Assembly: GCA_964291505.2 (NCBI GenBank)
Contig: OZ220216.1
Location: 1 to 64,000 of the forward strand
Direction: 5' to 3'
Source of the DNA: Kistimonas sp964291505
GTDB lineage: Bacteria; Pseudomonadota; Gammaproteobacteria; Pseudomonadales; Endozoicomonadaceae
DNA length: 64,000 bases
Numbering within the stretch: position 1 is the first letter of the stretch; each line of letters opens with the position of its first letter. The translations under genes and the position numbers were made by a program. The notes under the pieces are model-generated. The model worked only from the letters and a program-made list of their open reading frames with translations, made no database searches and was not told where the DNA came from. Positions 1 through 9,742 of this stretch are shown piece by piece.

Positions 1-265
1 CCTTGGCATCTGTTGATTAAGCAGATGGCCTGAAGCATTCGTTTCGCTTTCTCTGTAATTACTTCGTATATTTTTTGCCAAGTGGGTGCCTGCTGGTCTG
101 GTTGCTGGGAAAGCGAGAGGGGAACAGTTGCGCATTTCTATCGTTTCATATTGGTACAAATGGTAAGATTACCCGTTATCTTCCACGTTGTTTTTGCCGC
201 CGCTGAATCTGCGTCGATTCCGGTTCGCAACAACGTCCACTCAGCTCGATAATCAAGTAACGACG

Positions 266-1606
266 ATGTTTGGCAAAAAAGATGAAAAAGGTGCGGAAAA
301 ACGCCGTTTCTGGCCTTGGGGCAAGAAAGACGAAACCGTCGCACCGCAACCGGCGGCAGAGAGCCAGCCGGAAACTGACAAGCCTGTAGCGCCGGAATCT
401 CCCTCAGCGGAGGACAGCCAGCCTTCAGTCGCAGAACCTGCGAAGTGTGAGACAGCAGTTGAACGTCAGCCTGCTGCTCCCGCAGAGTCCACCGTCGCTG
501 AAAAAGTCTCTGAACAGCCTAAGGAAGTGGTAGCGCCTAAGCCCGAGGAGCCGGAGATTCCGCCGGCTCCTGTGCAATCTGCTCAGCCGGTTGAGCCTGA
601 AAAGGCACCAGAGTTGGCTGCCCAGATTGAACCGGAATCTGCTCTCCAGACAGAACCGGAGCCCGAAACGGCGGGCAGTGGCTTCTTCAGCCGGATGAAA
701 AAGGGACTGAGCAAAACCCGTGCTTCTCTGGTAGAAGGTGTGGCCACGCTCTTCATCGGTAAGAAAGAGATCGATGATGAGCTGATGGAAGACCTGGAAA
801 CCGAGCTGGTGATGGCGGATGTCGGGGTGGAAGCTACCCGTGACATCATGGCTGGCCTGACGGAGCGGGTGAAGTATAAGGAGCTGGATGACGCCGATGC
901 CCTGATGGCGGCGCTCAAGGTGGAACTGGCCAAAATTCTTGAGCCTGCGGACAAGCCGCTGATGATTGACGAAAGCCGTAAACCTTATGTCATCCTGGTT
1001 GTCGGCGTGAATGGCGTGGGTAAGACCACCACCATCGGCAAGCTGGCCAAGCGACTGCAGAAAGAAGGCCGCAAAGTGATGCTGGCGGCGGGTGATACTT
1101 TCCGTGCGGCGGCTGTTGAGCAGTTACAGGTATGGGGCGAACGCAATCAAATCCCGGTAATTGCCCAGCACACTGGTGCTGACAGTGCCTCCGTAATATA
1201 CGATGCCTTCGAAGCAGCACAAGCTCGTGGTGCAGATGTACTGATTGCGGATACCGCCGGACGTCTGCATAACAAGGAACACCTGATGGAAGAGCTGAAA
1301 AAGGTCAAGCGGGTGTTGGGTAAGCTGGATGATGCGGCACCCCATGAAGTCCTGCTGGTGATGGATGCCGGCACCGGCCAGAATGCTCTCAGCCAGGCCA
1401 AACTCTTTAATGATACCGTACAGGTAACAGGCATGGCGCTCACCAAGCTGGATGGCACGGCTAAGGGCGGGGTTGTCTTTGCCCTGGCGCGACAGATGCA
1501 GTTGCCGATCCGCTTCCTGGGCGTGGGTGAGCAGATTGATGACCTGCGGCCTTTCAGGGCGGCGGAGTTTGTGGATGCCTTGTTTGCCGATACCGAGTTT
1601 CAATAA
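266..1606 (+). CDS. ftsY: Signal recognition particle receptor FtsY
   Basis: GTPase receptor that docks ribosome-SRP complexes at the inner membrane for co-translational insertion. About 446 residues. The first ~140 form an acidic, Pro/Glu/Ala-rich, low-complexity domain as in other proteobacterial FtsY, followed by the four-helix N domain and the G domain with GVNGVGKTTT (about residue 248), DTAGR and TKLDGTAKGG. I chose the ATG at 266, giving MFGKKDEKG, because FtsY proteins typically open with MFG plus lysines. An upstream TTG at 188 would add 26 residues with no family resemblance. It heads the conserved ftsY-ftsE-ftsX-rpoH order. Confidence 0.96.
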   Translation: MFGKKDEKGAEKRRFWPWGKKDETVAPQPAAESQPETDKPVAPESPSAEDSQPSVAEPAKCETAVERQPAAPAESTVAEKVSEQPKEVVAPKPEEPEIPPAPVQSAQPVEPEKAPELAAQIEPESALQTEPEPETAGSGFFSRMKKGLSKTRASLVEGVATLFIGKKEIDDELMEDLETELVMADVGVEATRDIMAGLTERVKYKELDDADALMAALKVELAKILEPADKPLMIDESRKPYVILVVGVNGVGKTTTIGKLAKRLQKEGRKVMLAAGDTFRAAAVEQLQVWGERNQIPVIAQHTGADSASVIYDAFEAAQARGADVLIADTAGRLHNKEHLMEELKKVKRVLGKLDDAAPHEVLLVMDAGTGQNALSQAKLFNDTVQVTGMALTKLDGTAKGGVVFALARQMQLPIRFLGVGEQIDDLRPFRAAEFVDALFADTEFQ

Positions 1607-1682
1607 CAGGGAGATGGGGGCGTCCGATGTGCTTCATTCATGATCACGCTGGGGCGCCCGGTCCATGCCGGACCCGACAAAC

Positions 1683-2357
1683 ATGATTCATTTTGACAAT
1701 ATCACCAAGCGTTACCCCAATGGTCATGTGGGATTGAACCAGATCAGCTTCCGGCTGGACCGGGGCGAAATGGCGTTTCTTACTGGCCATTCCGGTGCAG
1801 GTAAAAGTTCACTGTTGAAACTGATCATCCTGATGGATCGTCCGACATCAGGCTCTATCCAGGTGGGTGGTTACCAGTTGTCCCGGTTGCGGCGGGCGCA
1901 GATTCCTTCGTTGCGACGCAATATCGGCGTGGTATTCCAGAACCATCAGCTGCTGTTTGACCGTTCTGTGTTCGATAATGTGGCGATTCCCCTGCAGGTG
2001 GCCGGCTTTTCCCCGGAAGAGGGCGCTCGTCGCGTAAGGGCGGCGCTGGATATGGTGGGTTTGCTTAACAAGGAAAAGCAGAATCCGTTGTCACTATCGA
2101 CAGGTGAGCAGCAGCGGGTTGGCATTGCCCGGGCGGTGGTGAATCGTCCGCCGGTACTGCTGGCTGATGAACCGACGGGTAACCTTGACCCGGAACTCTC
2201 GGAAGAGATTATGCAGCTGTTCCATAACTTTCATCAGGCGGGTGTCACTGTTCTGGTTGCAACCCATGACCTGGAGCTGGTGAGGCGAATGGGGAAGCGA
2301 GTACTGACACTGGATCAGGGGCAGTTAGTGCGTGACTGCCAGGTGGTGTCAGCATGA
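1683..2357 (+). CDS. ftsE: Cell division ATP-binding protein FtsE
   Basis: ATPase of the FtsEX complex, which controls septal peptidoglycan hydrolases during division. Contains Walker A GHSGAGKSS, Q-loop VVFQNHQ, Walker B VLLADEPTGNLD and the H-loop ATHD. The ABC signature reads LSTGEQQR where E. coli FtsE has LSGGEQQR, so one signature glycine is Thr. The start is placed at the ATG giving MIHFDNITKRYPNG, which aligns with FtsE N-termini and yields 224 residues (E. coli 222). An ATG at 1665 would add six residues. The stop overlaps the ftsX start by four bases (ATGA), indicating translational coupling. Confidence 0.95.
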   Translation: MIHFDNITKRYPNGHVGLNQISFRLDRGEMAFLTGHSGAGKSSLLKLIILMDRPTSGSIQVGGYQLSRLRRAQIPSLRRNIGVVFQNHQLLFDRSVFDNVAIPLQVAGFSPEEGARRVRAALDMVGLLNKEKQNPLSLSTGEQQRVGIARAVVNRPPVLLADEPTGNLDPELSEEIMQLFHNFHQAGVTVLVATHDLELVRRMGKRVLTLDQGQLVRDCQVVSA

Positions 2358-3514
2358 TCGGTTCTTTTTTTAAGCGAAAATCGTCCGTTCAGTCGCAACG
2401 GGCATCTGAACGACGCGGACATGAACGCGCCAGGAAGCAGGCTGTGACCACTTGGCGGGAAGCGGCTGTTGCATCGGAGGGGCGTGGCCGGGAAGGGAAA
2501 CGTCGGCAGAAGGAGAAGGCTCATTCGCATCAGCCCTCCCATCAGGCACCGTCGGCAAAGTCCGCGCACCGTGAACGTCGTGATGCGAAAGGTATGCGCC
2601 GGTTCTTTATTCTGCAAAAAAGGGTCGCGGGAGAGGCCTTTTCCCGTCTGATGGCCACACCGCTGGCCAGTCTGATGACGATCCTGGTGCTGGGGATTTC
2701 ATTGTCGCTGCCCACACTGCTCTATGTTTCATTGAGCAATATCGAAACCCTGGCCGGTGGCTGGCAGGGCGTTGCCCGTTTGTCGCTGTTTCTGAAACTG
2801 GATGCCAGTGAGGAGCAGGGCAGGCAGCTGCAGCAGGCGTTGATGAAGGAGCCCGGCGTAGAAGCGGTTTCTTATATCTCCTCGGAACAGGGACTGGCGG
2901 AATTTGAGCAGCAGGCAGGACTCGCCGGACTGGCGCGTCAATTGGGTAAGAATCCACTGCCGGCGGTACTGGAAGTAACGCCGGAACTGTCTTTGGCACC
3001 GGCTCAACTGGTTGCGCTTCAGGAGCGTTTATCCCGGTTACCCCAGATTGATGTGGTACGCTTGGATCGTGACTGGGTGGAACGTGTTCATGCCATCCTG
3101 AGCTTGGGGCGTCAGGCGACTTGGGGATTGGCGTCTATTCTTGCTGTGGCCTTGCTATTGGCGGTGGGCAACACTATTCGGCTACTGGTGACGGCGCGTA
3201 TGGATGAGATCCGGGTGATCCGGCTGGTGGGCGGTACCGACGGTTATATTATGCTGCCGTTTGTCTACACGGGATTCTGGTATGGTGTGCTAGGCGCGAT
3301 GATGGCCTGGTTGCTCTCCGGCATCCTGTTCCTGATAGCAACCGGTGCGGTGGATGATTTACTGCGTCTTTACCAAAGTGATTATCGCCCCGGCTTTTTG
3401 GGATTCGGTGATACGCTGATTCTGGTGGTTTCCGGTGCAGCCATTGCTACACTCGGGGCCTTTCTGACCTGTCGCCGACAGTTGCTGCAGGATGAAACCG
3501 GCGTTGAAGGTTGA
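2354..3514 (+). CDS. ftsX: Cell division protein FtsX
   Basis: Membrane subunit of FtsEX. 386 residues, longer than E. coli FtsX (352), because of a very basic, Arg/Lys/Gln-rich cytoplasmic N-terminal tail of about 85 residues. Then comes the first membrane helix (LASLMTILVLGISLSLP), a periplasmic domain of about 100 residues (VEAVSYISSEQGLAEF, NPLPAVLEV) and three further C-terminal helices typical of this MacB-like permease. Overlaps ftsE by four bases. The gap of about 200 bases to rpoH means rpoH probably also has its own promoters. Confidence 0.93.
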   Translation: MIGSFFKRKSSVQSQRASERRGHERARKQAVTTWREAAVASEGRGREGKRRQKEKAHSHQPSHQAPSAKSAHRERRDAKGMRRFFILQKRVAGEAFSRLMATPLASLMTILVLGISLSLPTLLYVSLSNIETLAGGWQGVARLSLFLKLDASEEQGRQLQQALMKEPGVEAVSYISSEQGLAEFEQQAGLAGLARQLGKNPLPAVLEVTPELSLAPAQLVALQERLSRLPQIDVVRLDRDWVERVHAILSLGRQATWGLASILAVALLLAVGNTIRLLVTARMDEIRVIRLVGGTDGYIMLPFVYTGFWYGVLGAMMAWLLSGILFLIATGAVDDLLRLYQSDYRPGFLGFGDTLILVVSGAAIATLGAFLTCRRQLLQDETGVEG

Positions 3515-3721
3515 TCCTGAACCGACCTTTTCCTGTTACTTGTGCTAACGGATTTGGTCGGTTGAGTTACCGGTTTTGATCCCTATCTATACGTATCCTG
3601 TAGTATACTTTTAATAATAAACAGCAATAATAATTGCGAAAAAATTGAACTATTTTGGGAAATAGTTGTCTGTCTGAAAGAGTGTTACACTCACTGCAAT
3701 TTTTACTTTCGGAGTTCGTCA

Positions 3722-4579
<858 letters not shown>

Positions 4580-4594
4580 TATTTATTTAGATAT

Positions 4595-4626
4595 AAAAAG
4601 CGCCGCTTTGTTAGCGGCGTTTTTTA
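4595..4626. terminator. Bidirectional intrinsic terminator between rpoH and rep
   Basis: Stem CGCCGCT/AGCGGCG (4601-4607 and 4613-4619) with a five-base loop, flanked by an A run on the left and a T run on the right. It can therefore terminate rpoH on the plus strand and rep on the minus strand. Confidence 0.9.
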
Positions 4627-4649
4627 TGACAGAAAGAAAAGTGCGGGAA

Positions 4650-6677
4650 TTAGAGTTCCAGGCTTTTCCGCATCAATGAGAGCGCATCATTGCCCCGGGC
4701 TGACTGCTGCTCCGGCGTACTCCGTTCTCCCCAGCCTTCATAGACCAGATCTTCCTGGGGCAGCTCATCAATAAACCGGCTGGGTGTGGTATCGATGGTT
4801 TCACCGAACTGTCGGCGGGTGGCTGCCAGCGTCATGGTTAGCGCCTTGCGGGCACGGGTGATGCCAACATAGGTCAGGCGACGCTCTTCCTCGACATTGT
4901 CTTCTTCAATGCTGGTACGGTGTGGCAGCAAATCTTCTTCCATGCCGACCATGAAGACGTAAGGGTACTCGAGCCCTTTTGAGGCATGAAGGGTAAGCAG
5001 TTGCACTTTGTCGGAATCGTCCTCTTCTTCCTGCCGTTCCATCATGTCCCGAAGCAGAAGGCGGGAAATGGCGTCCTCAATGGTGGCGTCCTCATCGGCA
5101 CGATCCAGAATCTGCTGGATAGAATCCACCAGGAACCACACATTGCCCATTCGCTTTTCCGCGACCACTTCACTGCTGGAATTCTGGTAGAGCCAGTTTT
5201 CATAATCGCTGTCGGCGATCATTTCCTTGATAGTTGTGATCGGGTCATCCGTGCTGCAGCGGCGGGTGATGTCATCCATCCAGGCGGTGAAACGGCGCAG
5301 TTTTTCCACGTAACGGGCATCCAGCACTTGTTCCAGACCAAACTCATGGCAGGCCTGGTAAAGACTGATATGGCGATCACCCGCATAGGTGCCCAGCTTC
5401 TCAAGTGTGGTAGGGCCAATCTCCCGTCGTGGCACATTGATGATACGCAGGAAAGCGTTGTCATCATCCGGATTTACCAGCAGGCGCAGGTAGGCCATGA
5501 TGTCCTTGACCTCCGCCCGGGAGAAAAACGAGGTGCCGCCGGTGATGTGGTAGGGCACCTGGTGTTGCTGCAGTTTCAGTTCCAGCAGGCGGGACTGATG
5601 ATTGCCCCGGTAGAGGATGGCGTAATCCCGATAGTGCGTATCGTACTTGAGCTTGTGGGTCAGGATCTCCGTGGCAACCCGTTCCGATTCCGCATCCTCG
5701 TTACGGCAGCGAATAATGCGGATTTCATCGCCCATGCCCAGCTCGCTCCAGAGCTTCTTGTCAAAGACATGAGGATTGTTGTCAATCAGCACGTTGGCGG
5801 CTTTCAGAATTCGGCTGGTAGAGCGGTAGTTTTGTTCCAGCTTGATCAGCTTCAGACCGGGAAAGTCTTCGTTCAGCTGGATTAGATTTTCCGGCCGTGC
5901 GCCGCGCCAAGCGTAGATGGACTGGTCGTCATCGCCTACTACTGTGAATCGTGAGTGGCCGCCCACTAATTGCTTGACCAGCAGATACTGGGTCGAGTTG
6001 GTGTCCTGGTACTCATCGACCAGCATGTAATGAATTTTTTTCTGCCAGCGCTCCAATACTTCTGGATTATCACGGAAGAGTTGCACCGGTAGCAGGATCA
6101 GGTCATCAAAGTCGACGGCGTTATAGGCGCGAAGGGTGCGGTTGTAATGGAGATACACCCGGGCCGCCAGCATTTCCTGGTCATTACGCGCCATCTGCAG
6201 GGCGGTTTCCGGCGGCAGCATGTCGTTCTTCCAGTTGGAGATGGCATGCTGAATGAAATCCAGTGAATCGTCATTGTCCGCCAGCTCACGGTGCATCAGT
6301 TCCTTGATCAGTGATTTGGCATCCTGATCATCAAAGATGGAGAAGCCCGGTTTGAAGCCCAGCGTCTTATGCTCTTTACGGATGATGTTCAGACCAAGGT
6401 TGTGAAAGGTCGAAACTGTCAGCCCATGGGAAGCGCGCCCTTTCACCAGTTTGCCGACCCGCTCCTTCATCTCCCGCGCTGCCTTGTTGGTAAAGGTCAC
6501 GGCGACAATATTGCGAGCCTTGATGCCGCATTCTTGGATCAGGTAGGCGATCTTGGTGGTGATAACGCTGGTCTTGCCACTGCCTGCGCCGGCCAGCACC
6601 AGCAGGGGGCCGCTGATGTAGTTAACCGCTTCAGCCTGTCGATCATTGAGCCTGGACACTGTGGGGAGCGACTCCAT
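4650..6677 (-). CDS. rep: ATP-dependent DNA helicase Rep (UvrD/PcrA superfamily 1A)
   Basis: 3'-to-5' helicase that helps replication forks past protein roadblocks. Motif I is AGAGSGKTSVIT, motif II VDEYQDTN, motif III GDDDQSIYAWRGA, motif IV region LEQNYRS, motif V LTLHASKGLEYPYVFM and motif VI TYVGITRARKAL. Starting at the ATG at 6677 gives 675 residues, close to E. coli Rep (673). A GTG at 6716 would add 13 residues. Rep rather than UvrD is favoured by length and by the N-terminus beginning almost directly at the Q motif. Convergent with rpoH. Confidence 0.93.
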   Translation of the reverse strand: MESLPTVSRLNDRQAEAVNYISGPLLVLAGAGSGKTSVITTKIAYLIQECGIKARNIVAVTFTNKAAREMKERVGKLVKGRASHGLTVSTFHNLGLNIIRKEHKTLGFKPGFSIFDDQDAKSLIKELMHRELADNDDSLDFIQHAISNWKNDMLPPETALQMARNDQEMLAARVYLHYNRTLRAYNAVDFDDLILLPVQLFRDNPEVLERWQKKIHYMLVDEYQDTNSTQYLLVKQLVGGHSRFTVVGDDDQSIYAWRGARPENLIQLNEDFPGLKLIKLEQNYRSTSRILKAANVLIDNNPHVFDKKLWSELGMGDEIRIIRCRNEDAESERVATEILTHKLKYDTHYRDYAILYRGNHQSRLLELKLQQHQVPYHITGGTSFFSRAEVKDIMAYLRLLVNPDDDNAFLRIINVPRREIGPTTLEKLGTYAGDRHISLYQACHEFGLEQVLDARYVEKLRRFTAWMDDITRRCSTDDPITTIKEMIADSDYENWLYQNSSSEVVAEKRMGNVWFLVDSIQQILDRADEDATIEDAISRLLLRDMMERQEEEDDSDKVQLLTLHASKGLEYPYVFMVGMEEDLLPHRTSIEEDNVEEERRLTYVGITRARKALTMTLAATRRQFGETIDTTPSRFIDELPQEDLVYEGWGERSTPEQQSARGNDALSLMRKSLEL

Positions 6678-6857
6678 GCAAAAGGGATATTGTATCCTGA
6701 CTCGTCGCAGAGTCACTGCGTAGTTGTGCTTTGTTTTTTGTATTTTCGGTTTCTATGGCAGAAAAGGATGAGTGCTCCTGATTGTTTCGATAATGTCTGG
6801 CGTTTGTGTCTGTAATGGGTGATGACTGCTCTTGTGGATATCAGGCTATAAACTTTT

Positions 6858-7430
6858 TCACTGCGTTTGAGGTACATCTAAATCAGGTATAAGTAATTGA
6901 GTGCTGTCTTGCTGGGGCGGCATGAAATCATGCTCATCAATAAAAAGTTCCCAGTTTTTTCTGAGAGAGTATCTCCATACGTTGTCGATATTTTTAAATT
7001 GTCCATATTTCATGGCTAGTTGATAATTTTGAATGTTTCGTTTGTAAAATCCACTTGGGAAATAATCGAATGTTCGTCCTAGGGGATGTGAGTCACTTAT
7101 ATACGTTGTGCTGGTGTCTAATGATGAAGTCCATTTTTGACAAAGTAGGGTGCTGTCTTTTTCATTTTTGATTAAATTGATTAATCTATCTTTAGAGGGG
7201 GCGGGCCATAAAGTAACGACTGTACGATCCGTGAGTTCTTCCTCAAACCTATTAAGGTCTGGGTTGTTGCAAAAAGTTTGATAGCTATTTAGATGTTTGA
7301 GTAATGCTCCCTGCTTATAATAATAGTTTTGTGCCAACGTACTAGGCATTATTGGCCATGCATCAAGAACTACGCTGTTTTCACGTAATTGCTCAAAAAG
7401 CCTTGGTAATCGCGTAAATAGGATTGTCGT
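6858..7430 (-). pseudogene. C-terminal fragment of a broken, possibly cysteine-protease-like effector gene
   Basis: The open frame runs from just after a TAG at 7431 to a stop at 6858; the first ATG gives 163 residues from 7349. Upstream of that ATG the frame reads ENSVVLDAWPI, which resembles the Val-Val-x-Asp-x-Trp strand carrying the catalytic Asp of papain- or transglutaminase-fold effectors. The rest (YYYKQGALLKHLNSYQTF, later FDYFPSGFYKRN) is not recognised. A run of five A bases at 7395-7399 looks like a frameshift point: removing one base joins the frame to an upstream reading ending IDDNPIYAITKAF. Its first 240 bases recur at 8368-8613. Confidence 0.5.
7092..7335. repeat. Direct repeat copy 1 (244 bp)
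   Basis: Near-identical to 8368-8613 in the same orientation. By eye there are two substitutions and four single-base indels. This copy keeps an open minus-strand frame. Confidence 0.93.
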
Positions 7431-8367
7431 CTATCATACCCAACATGCCTTTTCCATTTGCTGTTCCAGATGACCAGAGAAACGAACTGGTCACAAAAAT
7501 GCCACTACATACAGGGCTCAAGAGGAGCGTCCGCCTCAAAGAGCTTCTCAGCATTCTTGAGCCGGAAATACATCGTCTGAAAGGCTTAATGTTAAACCCG
7601 ACATAAAGCCCAACAGGAAGGATTCCGGTTCAGCAGGTGACAATCAGCTCAACAGATGGATCTGTCTGTCAAAAGCGAGATACCGGTCAAACCTGAACGC
7701 ACCCGAAAAAACGCAAGATGTGCCGCCAAAACCACTGGATCCCACCTGCAAGTTTGATGCTCCAGAGTCCATACCTGAAGGCGCCTGTATTCAAAGGCTT
7801 CAGCACATACGATGTGCAGGAATTGTCATTTGAGTCAATTTCCTCCGATACCAGCTTGAGCATTGGACTACCCCTGTGAAAATCTCTGCATGGACGTTTG
7901 TAAGTTTCCAGCAGGGCTATCATGTCGGACCAAACCTTCGTTGCTATGTTCGACACTGGAATCATGCTTTATCACAGAGCAGCAATTGCTGGAATACTCG
8001 GACTGGGGTGTTTCCATAAGCAGGGCAACTCCAACCGGATACCCTGAACCATGACGATTTTGAAGGAAAAGTGATGGGCCTGGAACATGGCTGGATCCAA
8101 CGGGTTACTTGTCAGGCCCATGACCAGGGGCTCGTCATAAGGGGCAGAACGGTTACTGTACTTTTCTGGCAACCCGCAGTTCCATGGTTTGGTAGTACCA
8201 TAAAAGCAAGAGAATTTTTTAACTTTGCTACACGACGCTTTTGGCCAACACAGCGTCCAGAATGAGCATGAGCATGGTTTTCTGGAGGGCATAAGTTTCC
8301 AGCCAAGTGGCTGAGTGGTGTTTAGGCGTGTCTTGGTGTTCGCATTTCCTCAGCCTGGATTCGTGAT
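7431..8367. other. Degenerate segment between the two direct repeats, no intact gene
   Basis: About 940 bases with no ORF I can defend. Several plus-strand stretches read like protein but are broken by stops and frame changes: around 7440-7600 (FPFAVPDDQRNELVTKM, LKELLSILEPEIHRLKGL), 7915-8045 (MSDQTFVAMFDTGIMLYHRA) and 8062-8265 (FEGKVMGLEHGWIQRV, TVLFWQPAVPWFGS). This suggests the wreck of a gene inserted in the opposite orientation to the flanking minus-strand gene. I do not recognise the family, and I saw no transposase motif or terminal inverted repeats. Confidence 0.4.
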
Positions 8368-8613
8368 GTCACTTATGATACGTTGTGCTGGTGTCTGAAT
8401 GATGAAGTCCATTTTTGACAAAGTAGGGTGCTGTATTTTTCATTTTTGATTAAATTGATTAATCTATCTTTAGAGTGGGGCGGGCCATAAAGTAACGACT
8501 GTACGATCCGTGAGTTCTTCCTCAAACCTGTTAAGGTCTGGGTGTTGCAAAAAGTTTGATAGCTATTTAGATGTTTGAGTAATGCTCCCTGCTTATAATA
8601 ATAGTTTTGTGCC
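8368..8613. repeat. Direct repeat copy 2 (246 bp)
   Basis: Second copy of 7092-7335. Relative to copy 1 it has extra bases in three places and one missing base, which destroy the minus-strand frame, so its translation (residual ORF 8373-8681) switches frame repeatedly. The duplicate is therefore a decayed partial gene copy or an assembly or sequencing artefact. Confidence 0.93.
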
Positions 8614-8709
8614 GGGACGTCATGGGTCAAGGATCCATTATCAGGACCATGCCCATCAAAACTCGCAGCTGTTTCCGTCAACCGTATTGTTTCAACGAGG
8701 ATCGCCTAG

Positions 8710-9294
8710 TTAGGACGAAGCATATGGTCTGTAATTTATAGACTCAAAAGTCTGAGCAAGTTGCTTTGGCACATGAGTGAGTTTGGGATCATTGCATACT
8801 TGGGAAAAGGCAACCTGTGCAAATTCTCTACAATTTCCAGCTTGATAAGTAGCTGCAATAATGGGGGTTTCTGGCTTATGTGTTAATTCTTGATGTCTCA
8901 TGGCTTCAACGCGATATGCAGATTCACCGACAGTGCCGAATAAATCGCTGACTTGGTTGCCTGCGCCAAATTGGAGTAAGCTTTTTGTAATAAGCTTTTT
9001 TTCATGAGCAATGGTCATGAGGTCAAAGATAGTGTCAGATAGCTTTGTTACTTTATGATCGTATTTTTTTCTCATATCAAGTCGTATATGAGTAGGAGGT
9101 ACATCCTTTTTCTGGTGTAGGTTGATATAGCATGTGTCCAGTTGCGTTGTTGCCACAACACAAATTCGCCCATTTTTATAGACCGGCTGAAGTCCTAAAT
9201 ATGGACCCAAATTGAGATTGGTTCGACTCGGGTCATAGGTAAATGTTCTGGTAAGAGATTCTTGTAGTGGTAAAGGTTTAGGTATTGTATTCAT
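8710..9294 (-). pseudogene. N-terminal fragment of a broken gene with a Gly-Asn-Cys (possible protease) motif
   Basis: 194 residues from an ATG at 9294, opening MNTIPKPLPLQESLTRTF. A QAGNCREFAQVAF segment near the end places a candidate nucleophilic Cys at residue 155, in a context (GNC followed by Glu and a helix) common in papain-like and transglutaminase-like folds. The frame stops soon afterwards, before any His or Asp partner. The VVLDAW strand expected to follow lies 1.3 kb away at about 7360. I read both pieces as one interrupted gene. If the two are separate small genes instead, this one would be an unknown protein. No signal peptide or membrane segment. Confidence 0.45.
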
Positions 9295-9742
9295 ATAAAT
9301 AGTGTCGCGATAAATGTTTTGTATGAATGATTCTACGATAAGAAATAACGATTGATTTTTTAGTATTTATTTTATTTGCTTCAATTAATCACCCATGAGA
9401 GATGGGGATAATTGTTAGAGATGTTTTTATGAGTAACGTTCCTGATAGCTATAACAATAGAGTTAGTGTTTCTTACAGCGCTGTATTGAGCTTTTTATTC
9501 AAGAGGATAAAAGTAAAAGGAGGGAGCTGTTGTTGGAATCCGGTCTTCACAGATTTTTTTCTCATAACTGCCAGATACATAATGTTGGCCATATGGCTGC
9601 TTATTGGAAGCTCTGCGCACCACAAGGCTATGATGCTCAATCATAATGGTGATATAGCCCATCTGCTAGCTTAAGCTTGTATTCTGCGCGAGAGTTGAAT
9701 CGCTAAAATACGGCTTATTGCTAGCAGGTGCGTATAGGTAGG
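9295..9742. other. Intergenic region, no confident gene
   Basis: AT-rich 448-base gap. One plus-strand frame (9402-9674, or from ATG 9429) could encode 81-90 residues with one hydrophobic stretch (FFLITARYIMLAIWLLIG), but it has no clear ribosome-binding site and no recognisable family. I do not call it. Confidence 0.4.

Noticed and set aside
4986..5885. 299-residue plus-strand open frame antisense to rep
   Set aside because: Shadow of the helicase gene, whose motifs I-VI are all present on the minus strand.
9402..9674. 90-residue plus-strand frame with one hydrophobic stretch
   Set aside because: No ribosome-binding site, no family resemblance, AT-rich context; kept only as a note on the intergenic region.
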